From: CAZYTM01 sp964649725
Lineage (GTDB): Bacteria > Desulfobacterota > Desulfuromonadia > Geobacterales > Geobacteraceae
Reading direction: 5' to 3'
Length of the DNA: 64,000 nucleotides
Assembly: GCA_964649725.1 (NCBI GenBank)
Contig: CAZYTM010000011.1
Coordinates: 18,483-82,482 of the forward strand
Below, piece by piece: positions 1 through 8,699 of the stretch; the first letter of the stretch is position 1; each line of letters opens with the position of its first letter. A program made the translations under genes and the position numbers. The notes under the pieces were generated by a model. The model was not told the origin of the DNA and ran no database searches. It worked only from the letters and a program-made list of their open reading frames with translations.

Positions 1-886
1 CTACGCCATCGATCTCGTAAGGGAGCCCTTCCCGTGCTGCTTCCATCTCCCGGTGGTAGTCGATCACCCCGGCCAGCCCCTGCACCGTGCGGGTCAGCGG
101 ATTGACCGGCAACCCCCAGCTGGCGATGCTGGCAAGAAACTGCTGTTGCGAACTGAATTCCACCCCCTGGCAGTGGCCGGGGGCGTAGCAGAAGATAGCC
201 AGCGGCCGCCTGGCGGTGATCTGCGGGTCGAGCTGGCGGATCGAACCGGCAGCGGCGTTGCGCGGATTGGCCAGCGGCGCTTCGCCATTCTCCTCCCGCT
301 CGCTGTTCATCTTCTGAAATGCTGCCAGCGGCAGATAGACCTCCCCGCGCAGCTCCAGCAAGGGGGGAGGCTCCCCGGTAGTGAGCCGCAGGGGGAGGTT
401 TTTCACGGTGCGCAGGTTCTGGGTGACATCCTCGCCGACGCTCCCGTCCCCCCGTGTCGCGCCGACGCTCAATTCGCCCTGCAGATAAGTGATGGAGACC
501 GCCAGACCGTCCATCTTCGGTTCGCAGACATACTCCAGCTGCTGCTCGAGCGGCAGGGCCAGCTCCCTTTTCAGTCGGGCGTCGAAGTCGGCCATCTCTG
601 CTTCGCTCAAGGCGTTCTCCAGCGAGAGCATCGGCAGTTGGTGCACCACCTGGCTGAATCTGGTCAGCGGTGCGCTGCCGACCCGCTGGGTCGGTGAGTC
701 AGGAGTCAGCAGCTCCGGATGCTGTCGCTCCAGCTCCAGCAGTTCGCGGAAGAGTGCGTCATAATCGGCGTCACTTAACTCCGGCTGGTCATCCTGATAA
801 TAGAGCCGATTGTGCCGTTCTATCTCCCCCCGGAGGTGGAGAATCCGTTCCTTGGCACTGCTCGGCATGAGTGACAGCTGCTCCAT
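1..886 (-). CDS. ligA: NAD+-dependent DNA ligase LigA, N-terminal part (cut by window edge)
   Basis: Seals nicks in duplex DNA using NAD+; essential for joining Okazaki fragments and for repair. The reading frame stays open from the ATG at 886 to the window edge, giving about 295 residues of a protein that is usually about 670. The adenylation-domain motif CEPKMDGLAVS carries the KxDG lysine that becomes AMP-linked, and the N-terminus reads like the family's Ia domain (YYQDDQPELSDADYD). GGAGAG lies just upstream of the ATG, which supports this start. The C-terminal OB, zinc, HhH and BRCT domains lie outside the window. The identity is secure; only the truncation limits what can be said. Confidence 0.96.
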   Translation of the reverse strand, partial: MEQLSLMPSSAKERILHLRGEIERHNRLYYQDDQPELSDADYDALFRELLELERQHPELLTPDSPTQRVGSAPLTRFSQVVHQLPMLSLENALSEAEMADFDARLKRELALPLEQQLEYVCEPKMDGLAVSITYLQGELSVGATRGDGSVGEDVTQNLRTVKNLPLRLTTGEPPPLLELRGEVYLPLAAFQKMNSEREENGEAPLANPRNAAAGSIRQLDPQITARRPLAIFCYAPGHCQGVEFSSQQQFLASIASWGLPVNPLTRTVQGLAGVIDYHREMEAAREGLPYEIDGV

Positions 887-1026
887 TTTCTCTCCTTGTC
901 GATACCCGCTCTATATAGCACAGCGTACCGCGGTTGGCAAATGGCATGCAGCCATTTATTAAAGATTCCCCCCGGCCGGCCGAAACAGATATGGAGATGG
1001 TTATCAAGCGGAGAAGGGGGTAGCAT

Positions 1027-1434
1027 ATGGCGCTCATAGATTGGAGCGAAGCTTACAGTGTCAAGGTCAAACAGATGGACGATCAGCACCGGAAGCTGGT
1101 CGAGATGATCAACCAGTTGCATGATGCCATGAAGGTCGGCAAGGGGAACCAGGTCGTTGAAGATGTGCTGAAGTCGCTCATAGCCTATACCAAGACCCAT
1201 TTCGCTGCCGAAGAGTCGTTGATGAAGATGCATAACTACCCTGGCTACGAGGAGCAGAAAAAGGCGCACAACTCCCTGGTGCTGCAGATCAATGACATCC
1301 AGAAGAAGTTTCACGAAGGGAATGCGCCTCTCAGCCAGAATGTCATGACCTTTCTCAAGGATTGGCTGATCAAGCATATCCAGGGGACAGACAAAAATTA
1401 CGGCGCTTTTTTCAACAAGGCCGGGGTACAGTGA
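1027..1434 (+). CDS. Bacteriohemerythrin, variant lacking one iron-ligand histidine
   Basis: Small four-helix O2-binding protein expected to carry a di-iron site in the cytoplasm; proposed family roles are oxygen storage, sensing or delivery. At 135 residues it has the normal single-domain length. The ligands H21, H58, E62, H81, H117 and D122 can be picked out. However, the place of the His in the usual HxxxH pair is Q77 (EEQKKAH), so one of the seven canonical ligands is missing. The second hemerythrin of this window, at 13.2 kb, has all seven. A purine-rich AAGGGGG precedes the ATG. A terminator-like hairpin follows, so the gene is probably monocistronic. Whether the variant still holds a diiron centre cannot be told from sequence. 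Confidence 0.93.
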   Translation: MALIDWSEAYSVKVKQMDDQHRKLVEMINQLHDAMKVGKGNQVVEDVLKSLIAYTKTHFAAEESLMKMHNYPGYEEQKKAHNSLVLQINDIQKKFHEGNAPLSQNVMTFLKDWLIKHIQGTDKNYGAFFNKAGVQ

Positions 1435-1490
1435 GCTGAAGACCGTTTGTCGGGAGACCCCCGGAAGAAGCGCTGCCAGATAATGATGCC

Positions 1491-1530
1491 GCCGCTGCCA
1501 CTTTATGAACTTGGTGGGGCGGCGATTTTT
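1491..1530 (+). terminator. Rho-independent terminator after the hemerythrin gene
   Basis: GCCGCTGCCAC pairs imperfectly with GTGGGGCGGC and is followed by a run of seven T. It lies 57 bases after the hemerythrin stop codon. Confidence 0.65.
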
Positions 1531-1628
1531 TTGCGCCGGTAATGACTCGTTGCACTTGCATATTCACCTGTTGCTGGCATATATATGTATATCCGCTGGA
1601 TGAAACTACTGATTGCCAAGGAGCAGTT

Positions 1629-2261
1629 ATGGGAAGATTCGCACGGTCGGGAAGAGCTCTGCTGGTTTTTCTCCTGGCATCTCTTTTAAGCGGCGCTGCA
1701 GTCGCTGCAGATAAGCCGGCAGCCAAGAGCAGGAGCAAGGCCAAGGCGAAAGCAGCACCCAAAGAGCAACAGAGCGTCAAGATGGAGCAGCGGAAGATAG
1801 AGCTCCCCGGGCACGGGACGCTACTCTTGAATATGCCGGCGACCTGGCAGCAGCTTAAAGGGAACAGCATGGAGGGGATGCCGGCGGTGACTATTTTCCG
1901 GCCGGAGCAGGGGGATGACTTCGAGGTGCAGCTGCTGCCGCTCTGGAGTCCGAACAACGACCCTGGTTTCAACAGTCAGGCCGAGGTGAAGCGTCTGGCC
2001 GAGATGGACGCCGGGGTGGTGCAGGCGACTGAGGCGGAGAAGGGTGCACGGCTGAAGACTTTTACAGGGAAGAGCGGCACCGGTTACTACTATTTCGACC
2101 TTTACTTTGCCCAGCGACCAGGCGGGCCTGATCAGGCGATGCGCGCCTCCATAGCGGTACGGGACCTGCTGGTTAACGTGACGGTCATCTGCCGCAGCAA
2201 GGAGGCACCGGTAGTGGCCGAGGTGCTGCAGATGCTGGCCGGAGCGGACAAGGCAAAGTAA
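1629..2261 (+). CDS. Exported protein of unknown function
   Basis: No family recognised. The first about 27 residues form a clear signal peptide: basic start MGRFARSGRALL, hydrophobic core, and an AVAA-type cleavage site. A Lys/Ala-rich linker (KSRSKAKAKAAPK) and a compact mixed alpha/beta domain follow, so the mature protein is probably periplasmic. The ATG at 1629 is preferred over an upstream in-frame start at 1542 because the signal peptide begins there and a GGAGC ribosome site precedes it; the upstream extension is Cys-rich and unconvincing. The gene ends at a bidirectional terminator shared with the convergent peroxiredoxin gene. The start is well supported, the function is open. Confidence 0.75.
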   Translation: MGRFARSGRALLVFLLASLLSGAAVAADKPAAKSRSKAKAKAAPKEQQSVKMEQRKIELPGHGTLLLNMPATWQQLKGNSMEGMPAVTIFRPEQGDDFEVQLLPLWSPNNDPGFNSQAEVKRLAEMDAGVVQATEAEKGARLKTFTGKSGTGYYYFDLYFAQRPGGPDQAMRASIAVRDLLVNVTVICRSKEAPVVAEVLQMLAGADKAK

Positions 2262-2288
2262 TGATTTCCAGCCATTCACCTGGCAGGG

Positions 2289-2315
2289 GAAAAGACCGTT
2301 AGCGCGGTCTTTTTT
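2289..2315. terminator. Bidirectional terminator between convergent genes
   Basis: AAGACCG and CGGTCTT form a perfect 7-bp stem around a 6-base loop, with A-rich and T-rich flanks. It therefore works as a terminator in both directions, for the exported-protein gene and for the peroxiredoxin. Confidence 0.8.
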
Positions 2316-3024
2316 ATTTCCCCAGGGTCTTCTGCCCGGGGTGCCACCCTAGCGGACAGAGTTCGCCGGTCTGCAGCGCCTCCAGCACCCGCAGCGTCTC
2401 GTCGACACTCCGGCCGACCGAAAGGTTGTGGATCAGCTGGTATTGCAGGACCCCTTGCGGGTCGATGATGAAGAGACCACGCAGCGCCACCCCCTCTTTC
2501 TCGTCGAGGATGCCGTAACTCCGTGCTGTCTCCTTGTTGAAATCGGCCAAAAGCGGGTAGCTCAGCTCTCCCAGGTCCCCTCGCTGCAGCCAGGCCAGGT
2601 GGGAGAACTTGCTGTCGACCGAGGCGCCCAGGAGCACGGCGTTCAGCTTGCGGAACTGGTCGATGGCAGCGTTGAAACCTTTTATCTCGGTCGGGCAGAC
2701 AAAGGTGAAGTCGTTCGGATAGAAGAAGAGCACCACCCATTTGCCCCGGTAGTCTGCCAGGCTGATCCGGCGAAACTCTTCACCCGGTTTCTTGCTTACC
2801 AGCGCTTCGAGACTGAAGTCCGGCGCCGCTCTGCCGACCCGCGCCGCTTTTGCCGGCATGGTCGGCAGCAGCTCATTCATGTCGAACGGCAGCGACGGAT
2901 GCAGATCGTGCTCTATTACTGTAGCAGACTTCTTCCTGCTGTCGGCCAAGACATCTCCGCTCGCCATGAATATGGCTGCCAGAGCGGTGCAATGGATTAG
3001 TAACGAAAAGATGCGTAGCGGCAT
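2314..3024 (-). CDS. Exported 2-Cys peroxiredoxin (AhpC/TSA family)
   Basis: Reduces H2O2 and organic peroxides with a cysteine pair. The peroxidatic Cys is C110 in FTFVCPTEI, and the resolving Cys is C223 near the C-terminus in GELCPLGWHPGQ; both are the family's hallmarks. Unlike ordinary cytoplasmic AhpC (about 190 residues), this 236-residue protein begins with a hydrophobic export signal (SLLIHCTALAAIFMASGDVLA) and a spacer of about 35 residues before the thioredoxin fold, so it should act outside the cytoplasmic membrane. AGGAGG stands at good spacing before the ATG. The electron donor is not evident from neighbours; it would have to be a periplasmic thiol donor. Confidence 0.92.
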   Translation of the reverse strand: MPLRIFSLLIHCTALAAIFMASGDVLADSRKKSATVIEHDLHPSLPFDMNELLPTMPAKAARVGRAAPDFSLEALVSKKPGEEFRRISLADYRGKWVVLFFYPNDFTFVCPTEIKGFNAAIDQFRKLNAVLLGASVDSKFSHLAWLQRGDLGELSYPLLADFNKETARSYGILDEKEGVALRGLFIIDPQGVLQYQLIHNLSVGRSVDETLRVLEALQTGELCPLGWHPGQKTLGK

Positions 3025-3161
3025 GATATCCCTCCTGACAGAACATTACCTGATTTTCAGTCTAACCGAGAAGAGGGGGAATGCAACCATGAAAAGACTT
3101 CTGTTTCCCCCGGAAATATGCTAGAACAGGGACAATCAACCTGTATAAAGGAGCTGCGACA

Positions 3162-3677
3162 ATGAGCGAAACTGTCAACCCGCGTGTCCTGATGGAGACC
3201 TCCATGGGGAACATCACCATCGAGCTGTTCAAGGAGAAGGCCCCGATCTCGGTGCGCAACTTTATCTCTTATGTAAATGACGGCTATTACAACGGCACCA
3301 TTTTCCACCGTGTCATCAAGACCTTCATGGTCCAGGGGGGTGGGCTAGACGAGAATATGCAGCCGAAGAAGACCAAGTTCGCCATCAAGAACGAGGCGAC
3401 CAATGGCCTCTCCAACAAGCGAGGGACCCTGGCCATGGCCCGCACCAGCGTGGTCGACAGCGCCACATCGCAGTTTTTCATCAACGTGGTGGACAACCTC
3501 TTCCTCGATCACCAGGGTAAGCAGCCCGATCATTACGGTTATGCCGTCTTCGGTCAGGTGGTGGAAGGGATGGAGGTCGTGGATGCCATCAAAGAGGTGA
3601 AGACCGGGTCGCGTAGCGGGCATTCCGATGTGCCGGCAGAGAATATCTTCATCACCGCGATGAGCGTGCTGCCATAG
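3162..3677 (+). CDS. ppiB: Peptidyl-prolyl cis-trans isomerase, cyclophilin type
   Basis: Catalyses cis-trans isomerisation of X-Pro bonds during protein folding. The 171-residue protein carries the cyclophilin core: FHRVIKTFMVQGG (catalytic Arg and nearby Gln), MARTSVVDSATSQFFIN and the closing VFGQVVEGMEVVD. There is no signal peptide, so it is a cytoplasmic PpiB-type enzyme. AAGGAG sits 8 bases before the ATG. It is divergent from the peroxiredoxin gene and is followed by an outer-membrane protein gene 39 bases downstream, which could be cotranscribed. Confidence 0.95.
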   Translation: MSETVNPRVLMETSMGNITIELFKEKAPISVRNFISYVNDGYYNGTIFHRVIKTFMVQGGGLDENMQPKKTKFAIKNEATNGLSNKRGTLAMARTSVVDSATSQFFINVVDNLFLDHQGKQPDHYGYAVFGQVVEGMEVVDAIKEVKTGSRSGHSDVPAENIFITAMSVLP

Positions 3678-3716
3678 CCTGTTGCGAGCAGGCGAAAGTT
3701 TTTATCCGGAGGGGAT

Positions 3717-4769
3717 GTGCCGTCAGTTAATAATCTCCGTATCCTTGGTGAGATCATGGCGGGCATCCTGCTCTGGCTGCTCCTTACCGGAAGAGCAGTG
3801 GCCGGGGTCGCAGGTGAGCACCCCCCCACCGCACTCCCTGTCGTTCAGCCTGCCACTCCGGTTCAGCCGCACCCCAAACCTGCGCCACAGCCTGCTGATG
3901 AGGATGAAGAGGAACTGCCGGTGGAAAAGAAGGCCAGCACCGAATTCGTGCTGGAACTCGATGCCTACTACAGCGATATCGGCCTCTACATCCCGCTCAC
4001 CAAAGACCCTATCCCCAACTTTGTCGAAGCGGAAGAGACCAAGGTCTACAAACATCTCCTGCTCAACTCCCTGACCCCCCGCTTCATGGTGCTGGAGGCA
4101 GCGGTCTTTCCGATGCCGGTCTTAGGCGTCTATCTGAAGAAGAACCACCCGCAGTTCTACGACAGCACCGGTATCGGTGCCGACCTGAACGTCATCGAGT
4201 CGATCACCGCCGGTTTCCAGGAGCCGTACGCCTTTTCCGTATTTTTCGGTAATGTGGTCAATTTTGTCAAGCCTGACGAAAAGCGGAAGGGGACCAACAA
4301 GGGGTACATGGGGTATCTGCTGAGCTATGCCACCGAACATATCAAGAACAACCGGCTGATCAGCGACAACTCCTTCGAGGTGGAGTGGAAGATGAAGGGT
4401 GACCGGATCTTCAAGGATGACAAGCTGAGCTGGAGCTTCCGCATCGGCAGCAAGGTCCACGACCATCCGAATATCACCAACGTCGCCTATCTGGGGCTGC
4501 GCCGCAGCAACCTCGACTTCAACTCGCCGGCCCTCTCCTGGTTCAAGAACAGCAGTTTCGACATCCGCTTCGATTTCTCGCTGAAGAACAGCCAGCTGAT
4601 CCGCCAGGAATACGTGGTGGGGAAGAAGTACCCGTTCAAGAAGCAGCATGTGGCGCTACGATTCGACGTCGGCATGATCTGGGAGAGTAACGACAAGTAT
4701 ACCGGACCGCTCCGGGACAACGATTTCCACAACTTCATCCTGGTCTTCCGGCCGAATCTGCAGTTTTAG
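3717..4769 (+). CDS. Putative outer-membrane beta-barrel protein
   Basis: No named family recognised with certainty. A signal peptide (GILLWLLLTGRAVAG) leads into a Pro-rich linker (residues about 35-65) and an acidic patch (DEDEEELP). A long segment of alternating polar/hydrophobic strands follows, ending in Phe (FILVFRPNLQF), the usual C-terminal signature for barrel insertion by BAM. Some features, such as YSDIGLYIPLTKDPIPN at the start of the barrel and aromatic girdles, suggest a phospholipase-A1-like or similar 12-strand barrel, but I do not see a convincing catalytic triad. The GTG start has GGAGG only 4 bases away; an ATG at 3756 is the alternative and would leave a signal peptide without positive charge. 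Confidence 0.7.
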   Translation: MPSVNNLRILGEIMAGILLWLLLTGRAVAGVAGEHPPTALPVVQPATPVQPHPKPAPQPADEDEEELPVEKKASTEFVLELDAYYSDIGLYIPLTKDPIPNFVEAEETKVYKHLLLNSLTPRFMVLEAAVFPMPVLGVYLKKNHPQFYDSTGIGADLNVIESITAGFQEPYAFSVFFGNVVNFVKPDEKRKGTNKGYMGYLLSYATEHIKNNRLISDNSFEVEWKMKGDRIFKDDKLSWSFRIGSKVHDHPNITNVAYLGLRRSNLDFNSPALSWFKNSSFDIRFDFSLKNSQLIRQEYVVGKKYPFKKQHVALRFDVGMIWESNDKYTGPLRDNDFHNFILVFRPNLQF

Positions 4770-4806
4770 CGACCACGCTCTCCCCTTTTTCCGCAGCTGG
4801 GCCAGC

Positions 4807-5478
4807 TCAAGGGCAGGCATCCCCGATCACTGTCTGCGGCTCTTGGGCCGGATCGAGCCAGCGGAGCAGCCGGAGCATGTCCGGCTCTGCGGTGGCGATG
4901 CACCCTGCCGTGGGGGTGACGGGGCTGCTCCAGAGGTGGAAGAAGATGGCGCTCCCCGCACCCGGGACGATCGTCTTGGTGTTGTACTCCACGACGATGC
5001 CATATCTGTACAGCTCATCGGCACGTCTCATGATCTCGTAGGAGAGCCCGGCCCCCGCTTTTTTGTCGGTCAGCATGTTGTACCGCTCGGAGCTGGGGTC
5101 GTCGATCCAGATCATCTCCGGGGTAAGGACGATATAGGGGAGCCTGGTGGTGAAGGGCTCATAGCCGAACCCTCTCTCCAGGGGGAAAATGCCGGAGGGG
5201 GTGCGGCCGTCCCCCTCACGCTTTTCACCCAATGGGGCGAGACCGTTTCTCCCTGCCACGGCAGGGATCGATCCCCCCTGCTGCTGCCAGCCTGAATCCC
5301 CCCGCGCAAAGAGGCGGATCGCCAGCCCCGCCGGCATTGACTTATCCCTCTCCACCAGAACCGCCTGCCGGCTTGCCCCGGGTAGCCGGCATTTATCCAA
5401 GATCACCCCGGGGCGCTGATGCTGACACCCTGCCAGCAGGAGTAGCGGGAGGAGCAGCAGGAGACGCCGCAGCTTCAT
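4807..5478 (-). CDS. Lipoprotein L,D-transpeptidase (YkuD domain)
   Basis: Predicted to form or exchange L,D-crosslinks in peptidoglycan, or to attach proteins to it, acting from a lipid-anchored position in the periplasm. The lipobox LLAGC puts the lipidated Cys at residue 18. The YkuD signature lies near the C-terminus: H181 in FFHLWSSP and catalytic C193 in TPTAGC. The segment GRTPSGIFPLERGFG is also typical of the fold. At 223 residues the protein is a single catalytic domain without LysM. Its ATG overlaps the end of the symporter gene by 4 bases, so the two are translationally coupled, although no functional link is obvious. Confidence 0.9.
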   Translation of the reverse strand: MKLRRLLLLLPLLLLAGCQHQRPGVILDKCRLPGASRQAVLVERDKSMPAGLAIRLFARGDSGWQQQGGSIPAVAGRNGLAPLGEKREGDGRTPSGIFPLERGFGYEPFTTRLPYIVLTPEMIWIDDPSSERYNMLTDKKAGAGLSYEIMRRADELYRYGIVVEYNTKTIVPGAGSAIFFHLWSSPVTPTAGCIATAEPDMLRLLRWLDPAQEPQTVIGDACP

Positions 5479-6704
5479 AGCTCGACCCCTTCCGCTTCAG
5501 GGCGCCACCCCTTGCCTGCAGTCAGCCGCGTCACCATCATCGCTGCCACGTTGTCGCCGGTGGCGTTCAACAGGGTCGCCAGGGGGTCGATGATTATGCT
5601 GATAGCCGCCAGCAAAGGCAGTACCTCGACCGGGAAACCGAAGACCGACAGGATCAGCATCTCCCCGATCATCCCGCCGCTCGGGATGGCACCCACCACC
5701 ACCCCGACCAGGATGGCGACCCCGGCAGTCATGAGGAGCCGGCCGAAGGACAACTCCTGCTGGAAGAGGCTCATGGCAAAGAGGACCTTCAGCACCCCGC
5801 CGATCACCGAGCCATCCTTGTGCAGGGCCGCCCCGACCGGGATCACCACATCGCAGACATCGTCCGGCACCCCCATCTTCGGCGCCGCTTCCAGGTTGAC
5901 CGGCATGGTCGCCATGCTGGAACAGGTGCCGAGTGCTGTCAGGGATGGGCCGAGCATATTGGCCCAGAAACGGCGGATGGCGGTAATCCCGCCGGAGAAA
6001 AAGGCATAGAGGGAGAAGCCGCCGACAAAGTAGAGGAGGGAGAAGCCGTAGTAGACGATGAAGACCTTGAAATAGGCGGCGGCCAGCGCTTCGCCGGTAT
6101 CGACCACAGTGGCGGCGAACCAGGCGAGAAGCCCCACCGGGGCGGCGTACATGACATAATCGATCAGCCGGATGAATACCCGGGAGCCGCCAGCCAGGAA
6201 GCGGCCGAACGAGCCGCCCGCCTCCCTGCAGGAACGGGTGGCCAGTCCGACCCCTACGGAAAAGATGATCAGGGGGAGCATGGAGCGACGGGAGATAAGT
6301 TCCGGAAAATCGGCGGCAGTGAAGGCCTTCACCAGTTGCGCCGGCAATGATGGTGTCTGCTGTAGCGGCAGGCTTTGCAGGACGATCCCGGCACCGGGGG
6401 TCGGCTGCACCAGCAGCATGAAAATGAGAGAGGTGACGGCAGCTACGATGCTCGTTGCCAGGAAGACCAGGAACATCGCCCAGGAGACCCTGGAGAGCCG
6501 CCTGCTGTCGCTGCTGGAGGCGATGGCGGAAGAGACGGTGAAAAAAACGAGCGGCACGATGATCATGAAGAGCAGATTGAGAAAGAGCTCCCCCAGCGGA
6601 CGAATGGCCCGCGCCACATCGGGACGGAAGGAGCCGAGCAGCACCCCGCCAGCGATGGAGAGGATGAGCAGCAGAGGGAAAGCGTAGGTTTTCAGCAGCT
6701 TCAT
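5475..6704 (-). CDS. Dicarboxylate/amino acid:cation symporter (DAACS/SDF family)
   Basis: Secondary transporter that imports C4-dicarboxylates or acidic/neutral amino acids with Na+ or H+. About 409 residues with eight or more hydrophobic segments. Family motifs are visible: the Ser-rich reentrant loop AIASSSDSRR, PVGLLAWFA, and the substrate/cation motif DPLATLLNATGDNVAA near the C-terminus, which contains the NxxGD signature. The ATG at 6704 is preferred over an ATG 15 bases upstream because GAGGT lies at the right distance before it. Substrate cannot be assigned: the NATGDN motif leans to the glutamate/dicarboxylate branch, but no neighbouring metabolic gene helps. Confidence 0.92.
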   Translation of the reverse strand: MKLLKTYAFPLLLILSIAGGVLLGSFRPDVARAIRPLGELFLNLLFMIIVPLVFFTVSSAIASSSDSRRLSRVSWAMFLVFLATSIVAAVTSLIFMLLVQPTPGAGIVLQSLPLQQTPSLPAQLVKAFTAADFPELISRRSMLPLIIFSVGVGLATRSCREAGGSFGRFLAGGSRVFIRLIDYVMYAAPVGLLAWFAATVVDTGEALAAAYFKVFIVYYGFSLLYFVGGFSLYAFFSGGITAIRRFWANMLGPSLTALGTCSSMATMPVNLEAAPKMGVPDDVCDVVIPVGAALHKDGSVIGGVLKVLFAMSLFQQELSFGRLLMTAGVAILVGVVVGAIPSGGMIGEMLILSVFGFPVEVLPLLAAISIIIDPLATLLNATGDNVAAMMVTRLTAGKGWRPEAEGVEL

Positions 6705-6888
6705 CACTACCTCGCACATTTCTTCATGTCGCGCAGCATACCGGATTGAGCGGGTCAGCTTTAACGGCAGTCAGCCGAGACATAGAGACCCCGGTTGAAA
6801 ATCGGGTCATTATATATCAGCTGCAGAAGAGAGTGTCGTGATATATTGTTATCCCCCTGCTACAGCCGCTTGAGCTCCTGCCGGATGG

Positions 6889-7347
6889 TCACGGCCCCTT
6901 TCTGGTTGCCTTTATGTTGCTATAAAGCTCATTCAGTGACCCTTGATAGCACCAGAGAAGACCGCAGATAAAATAGAGCGCCATAGATACCTTGAAGTTT
7001 TCCCAGCGCAACATCCTGTTGCCGACAGCAGTATGATAAAGCCAATAGGACCAATCAACAGCTAATATCGCCGGGAGGAGAGCAGCAGCGATACGCAAAG
7101 GCCAGAGTCGCTCTCTGAGCCGGATAGCACGGTAGATCGTCAGCACGCTCCAGGGGGCGAAGATGTAGGTGATGCCCCCCATGACGATACTGACCCCGAT
7201 ATCCCAGTCAGAGATGTCGTAGCTGACTGCTCCGTAAAAGAGCCAAAGCATCCCTGTGGCGAAACTGGCGAGTTTCCAGGGGCGGCGCAGCTCATGGAAG
7301 TAGCTTCTGCCCGGCAAGAAGGAGATTGTCTCAGGCTGATCGGTCAT
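6889..7347 (-). CDS. Small integral membrane protein, unknown
   Basis: No family recognised. The 152-residue protein has about four hydrophobic segments (around residues 28-45, 52-72, 84-103 and 122-138) with an Arg-rich loop between the second and third. It lies in the same orientation as another small membrane protein 60 bases upstream and a fatty-acid hydroxylase beyond that, so the three may form one transcript. A function in lipid metabolism would be guesswork from position alone. Confidence 0.65.
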   Translation of the reverse strand: MTDQPETISFLPGRSYFHELRRPWKLASFATGMLWLFYGAVSYDISDWDIGVSIVMGGITYIFAPWSVLTIYRAIRLRERLWPLRIAAALLPAILAVDWSYWLYHTAVGNRMLRWENFKVSMALYFICGLLWCYQGSLNELYSNIKATRKGP

Positions 7348-7406
7348 TATGTCTGTCTCGTTTGCCGACGTTCAGACTGTGCGCGCCTGGTCGGGCTCCG
7401 TTGTCG

Positions 7407-7802
7407 TCATTGCTGTTTATATTTCTCCTGCCACCAGCTCTGCAGTTGCGGATTTATCTTTTGCCAGCCGATGCCGTGATAGCCCGGCTTCTTCATCTCC
7501 CGATGAAGCAAAAAAATAGTCATCCCCGACGATAAAGCTATGGTAGCCGGCCACCCCGGAAAATCAAACTTGACCGTGGCGATGACTAAAGTGGTAAATA
7601 ATCCCCCCCAGAGTAATTCGGGCTTTCTCTCTATCCTGAAGACATTGCAGAAGAGAAAGAAATGGGCGACAGTAAAAGCAATGATAAAACCGGCATACCA
7701 GACTTTCATGCCAAAGAAGATAGACCCGCAAACGCCGGCCAGTAAAACAGTCGCATCTGATAGAGAGAAACGGAATCCGGGGCTGAATCCGGGGCTGGTC
7801 AT
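7407..7802 (-). CDS. Small integral membrane protein, unknown
   Basis: 131 residues with four predicted membrane segments (about 17-33, 36-53, 62-78 and 83-96), and a polar, Lys/Gln-rich C-terminal tail. The Cys/Phe-rich second helix (AHFFLFCNVFRIER) is distinctive but not diagnostic. AGGAGAG precedes the ATG. It lies between the fatty-acid hydroxylase gene and another small membrane protein gene, all on the same strand. I do not recognise the family. Confidence 0.65.
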   Translation of the reverse strand: MTSPGFSPGFRFSLSDATVLLAGVCGSIFFGMKVWYAGFIIAFTVAHFFLFCNVFRIERKPELLWGGLFTTLVIATVKFDFPGWPATIALSSGMTIFLLHREMKKPGYHGIGWQKINPQLQSWWQEKYKQQ

Positions 7803-7904
7803 AATGCTCTCCTATGATTTGCGGTTGTTCGGGCACCCATTTTATGGCTCCCCCCTGGTCCCGCTACCTGATGCTGCAAAGCGTTTTCCATACCCCACTC
7901 CGGG

Positions 7905-8699
7905 TCATTCAGGCTTGCGGGCGAATGGCTGAAGCAGCAATTTAGTCAGGGTCAGCCTGGTCGAGTCACGAAACTCCTTGAGACCGATACTCATCCCGGT
8001 GTGGCCCAGTTCTGGCTGGGGACGGTACGTGCCGCAGAGGCGATCCCACCAGGGGAGATTGAAGCCGAAGTTGCTGTCAGTCTCGCGGGGGATAACCGAA
8101 TGGTGCACCCGATGCATGTCGGGAGTCACCACAAGCAGCCGCAGCCATCGGTCCACCGATTCGGGGATGAAGATGTTGCCGTGGTTGAACTGGGAAGTCG
8201 CATTCAGCACCACCTCGAAGATAACTACCGCCAGGACCGGCGGTCCAAGCAGGGCTACTGCCGCCAGCTTGATGCAGATAGATATGACAATTTCGATGGG
8301 ATGGAAGCGATTGCCGGTGGTGACGTCGATATCGAGGTCGGTGTGATGCATCCGGTGGAGGCGCCAGAGAACCGGCAAAAAATGGAAGAGCATATGCTGC
8401 AGATAAATGACAAAGTCGAGGGCCACCAGAGCCAGGGCAATCTTGCTCCAGTCCGGCAGGATGACGAAGTTAAGGAGGCCCCAGCCGCGCTCCTGGGCCA
8501 GCAGTGCCAGGCCGACCGGGAGGACCGGTAGCAGGAGACGCACCACTGCAGTGTCGATTGCCACCAGAGTTAGATTGGCAAACCAGCGGCGCCATTTGCT
8601 CTCGGTCAACCTGCGCCGGGGGGCGATGAGCTCCCAGACTGCTATGACCGCAAGGACTCCGAAGAAAAAGGCAAGACGGATGGTCTGTTCTCCTGCCAT
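7905..8699 (-). CDS. Sterol desaturase/fatty acid hydroxylase family protein
   Basis: Membrane-bound non-haem di-iron oxygenase family that hydroxylates or desaturates lipids using O2. The histidine boxes that bind the iron pair are present in order: HMLFH, HRMHH and HRVHH, with further His residues in NRFHPIE. Four hydrophobic segments flank them. 264 residues is usual for the bacterial branch. Substrate cannot be read from sequence; members act on fatty acids, carotenoids or sterol-like lipids. An O2-dependent enzyme fits the presence of several oxygen-defence genes in this window. AAGGAAT precedes the ATG. Confidence 0.88.
   Translation of the reverse strand: MAGEQTIRLAFFFGVLAVIAVWELIAPRRRLTESKWRRWFANLTLVAIDTAVVRLLLPVLPVGLALLAQERGWGLLNFVILPDWSKIALALVALDFVIYLQHMLFHFLPVLWRLHRMHHTDLDIDVTTGNRFHPIEIVISICIKLAAVALLGPPVLAVVIFEVVLNATSQFNHGNIFIPESVDRWLRLLVVTPDMHRVHHSVIPRETDSNFGFNLPWWDRLCGTYRPQPELGHTGMSIGLKEFRDSTRLTLTKLLLQPFARKPE

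Noticed and set aside
53..697. Plus-strand frames of 60-214 codons over the left end
   Set aside because: The minus strand encodes LigA here with the KxDG motif; the window edge hides the real frame's stop codon.
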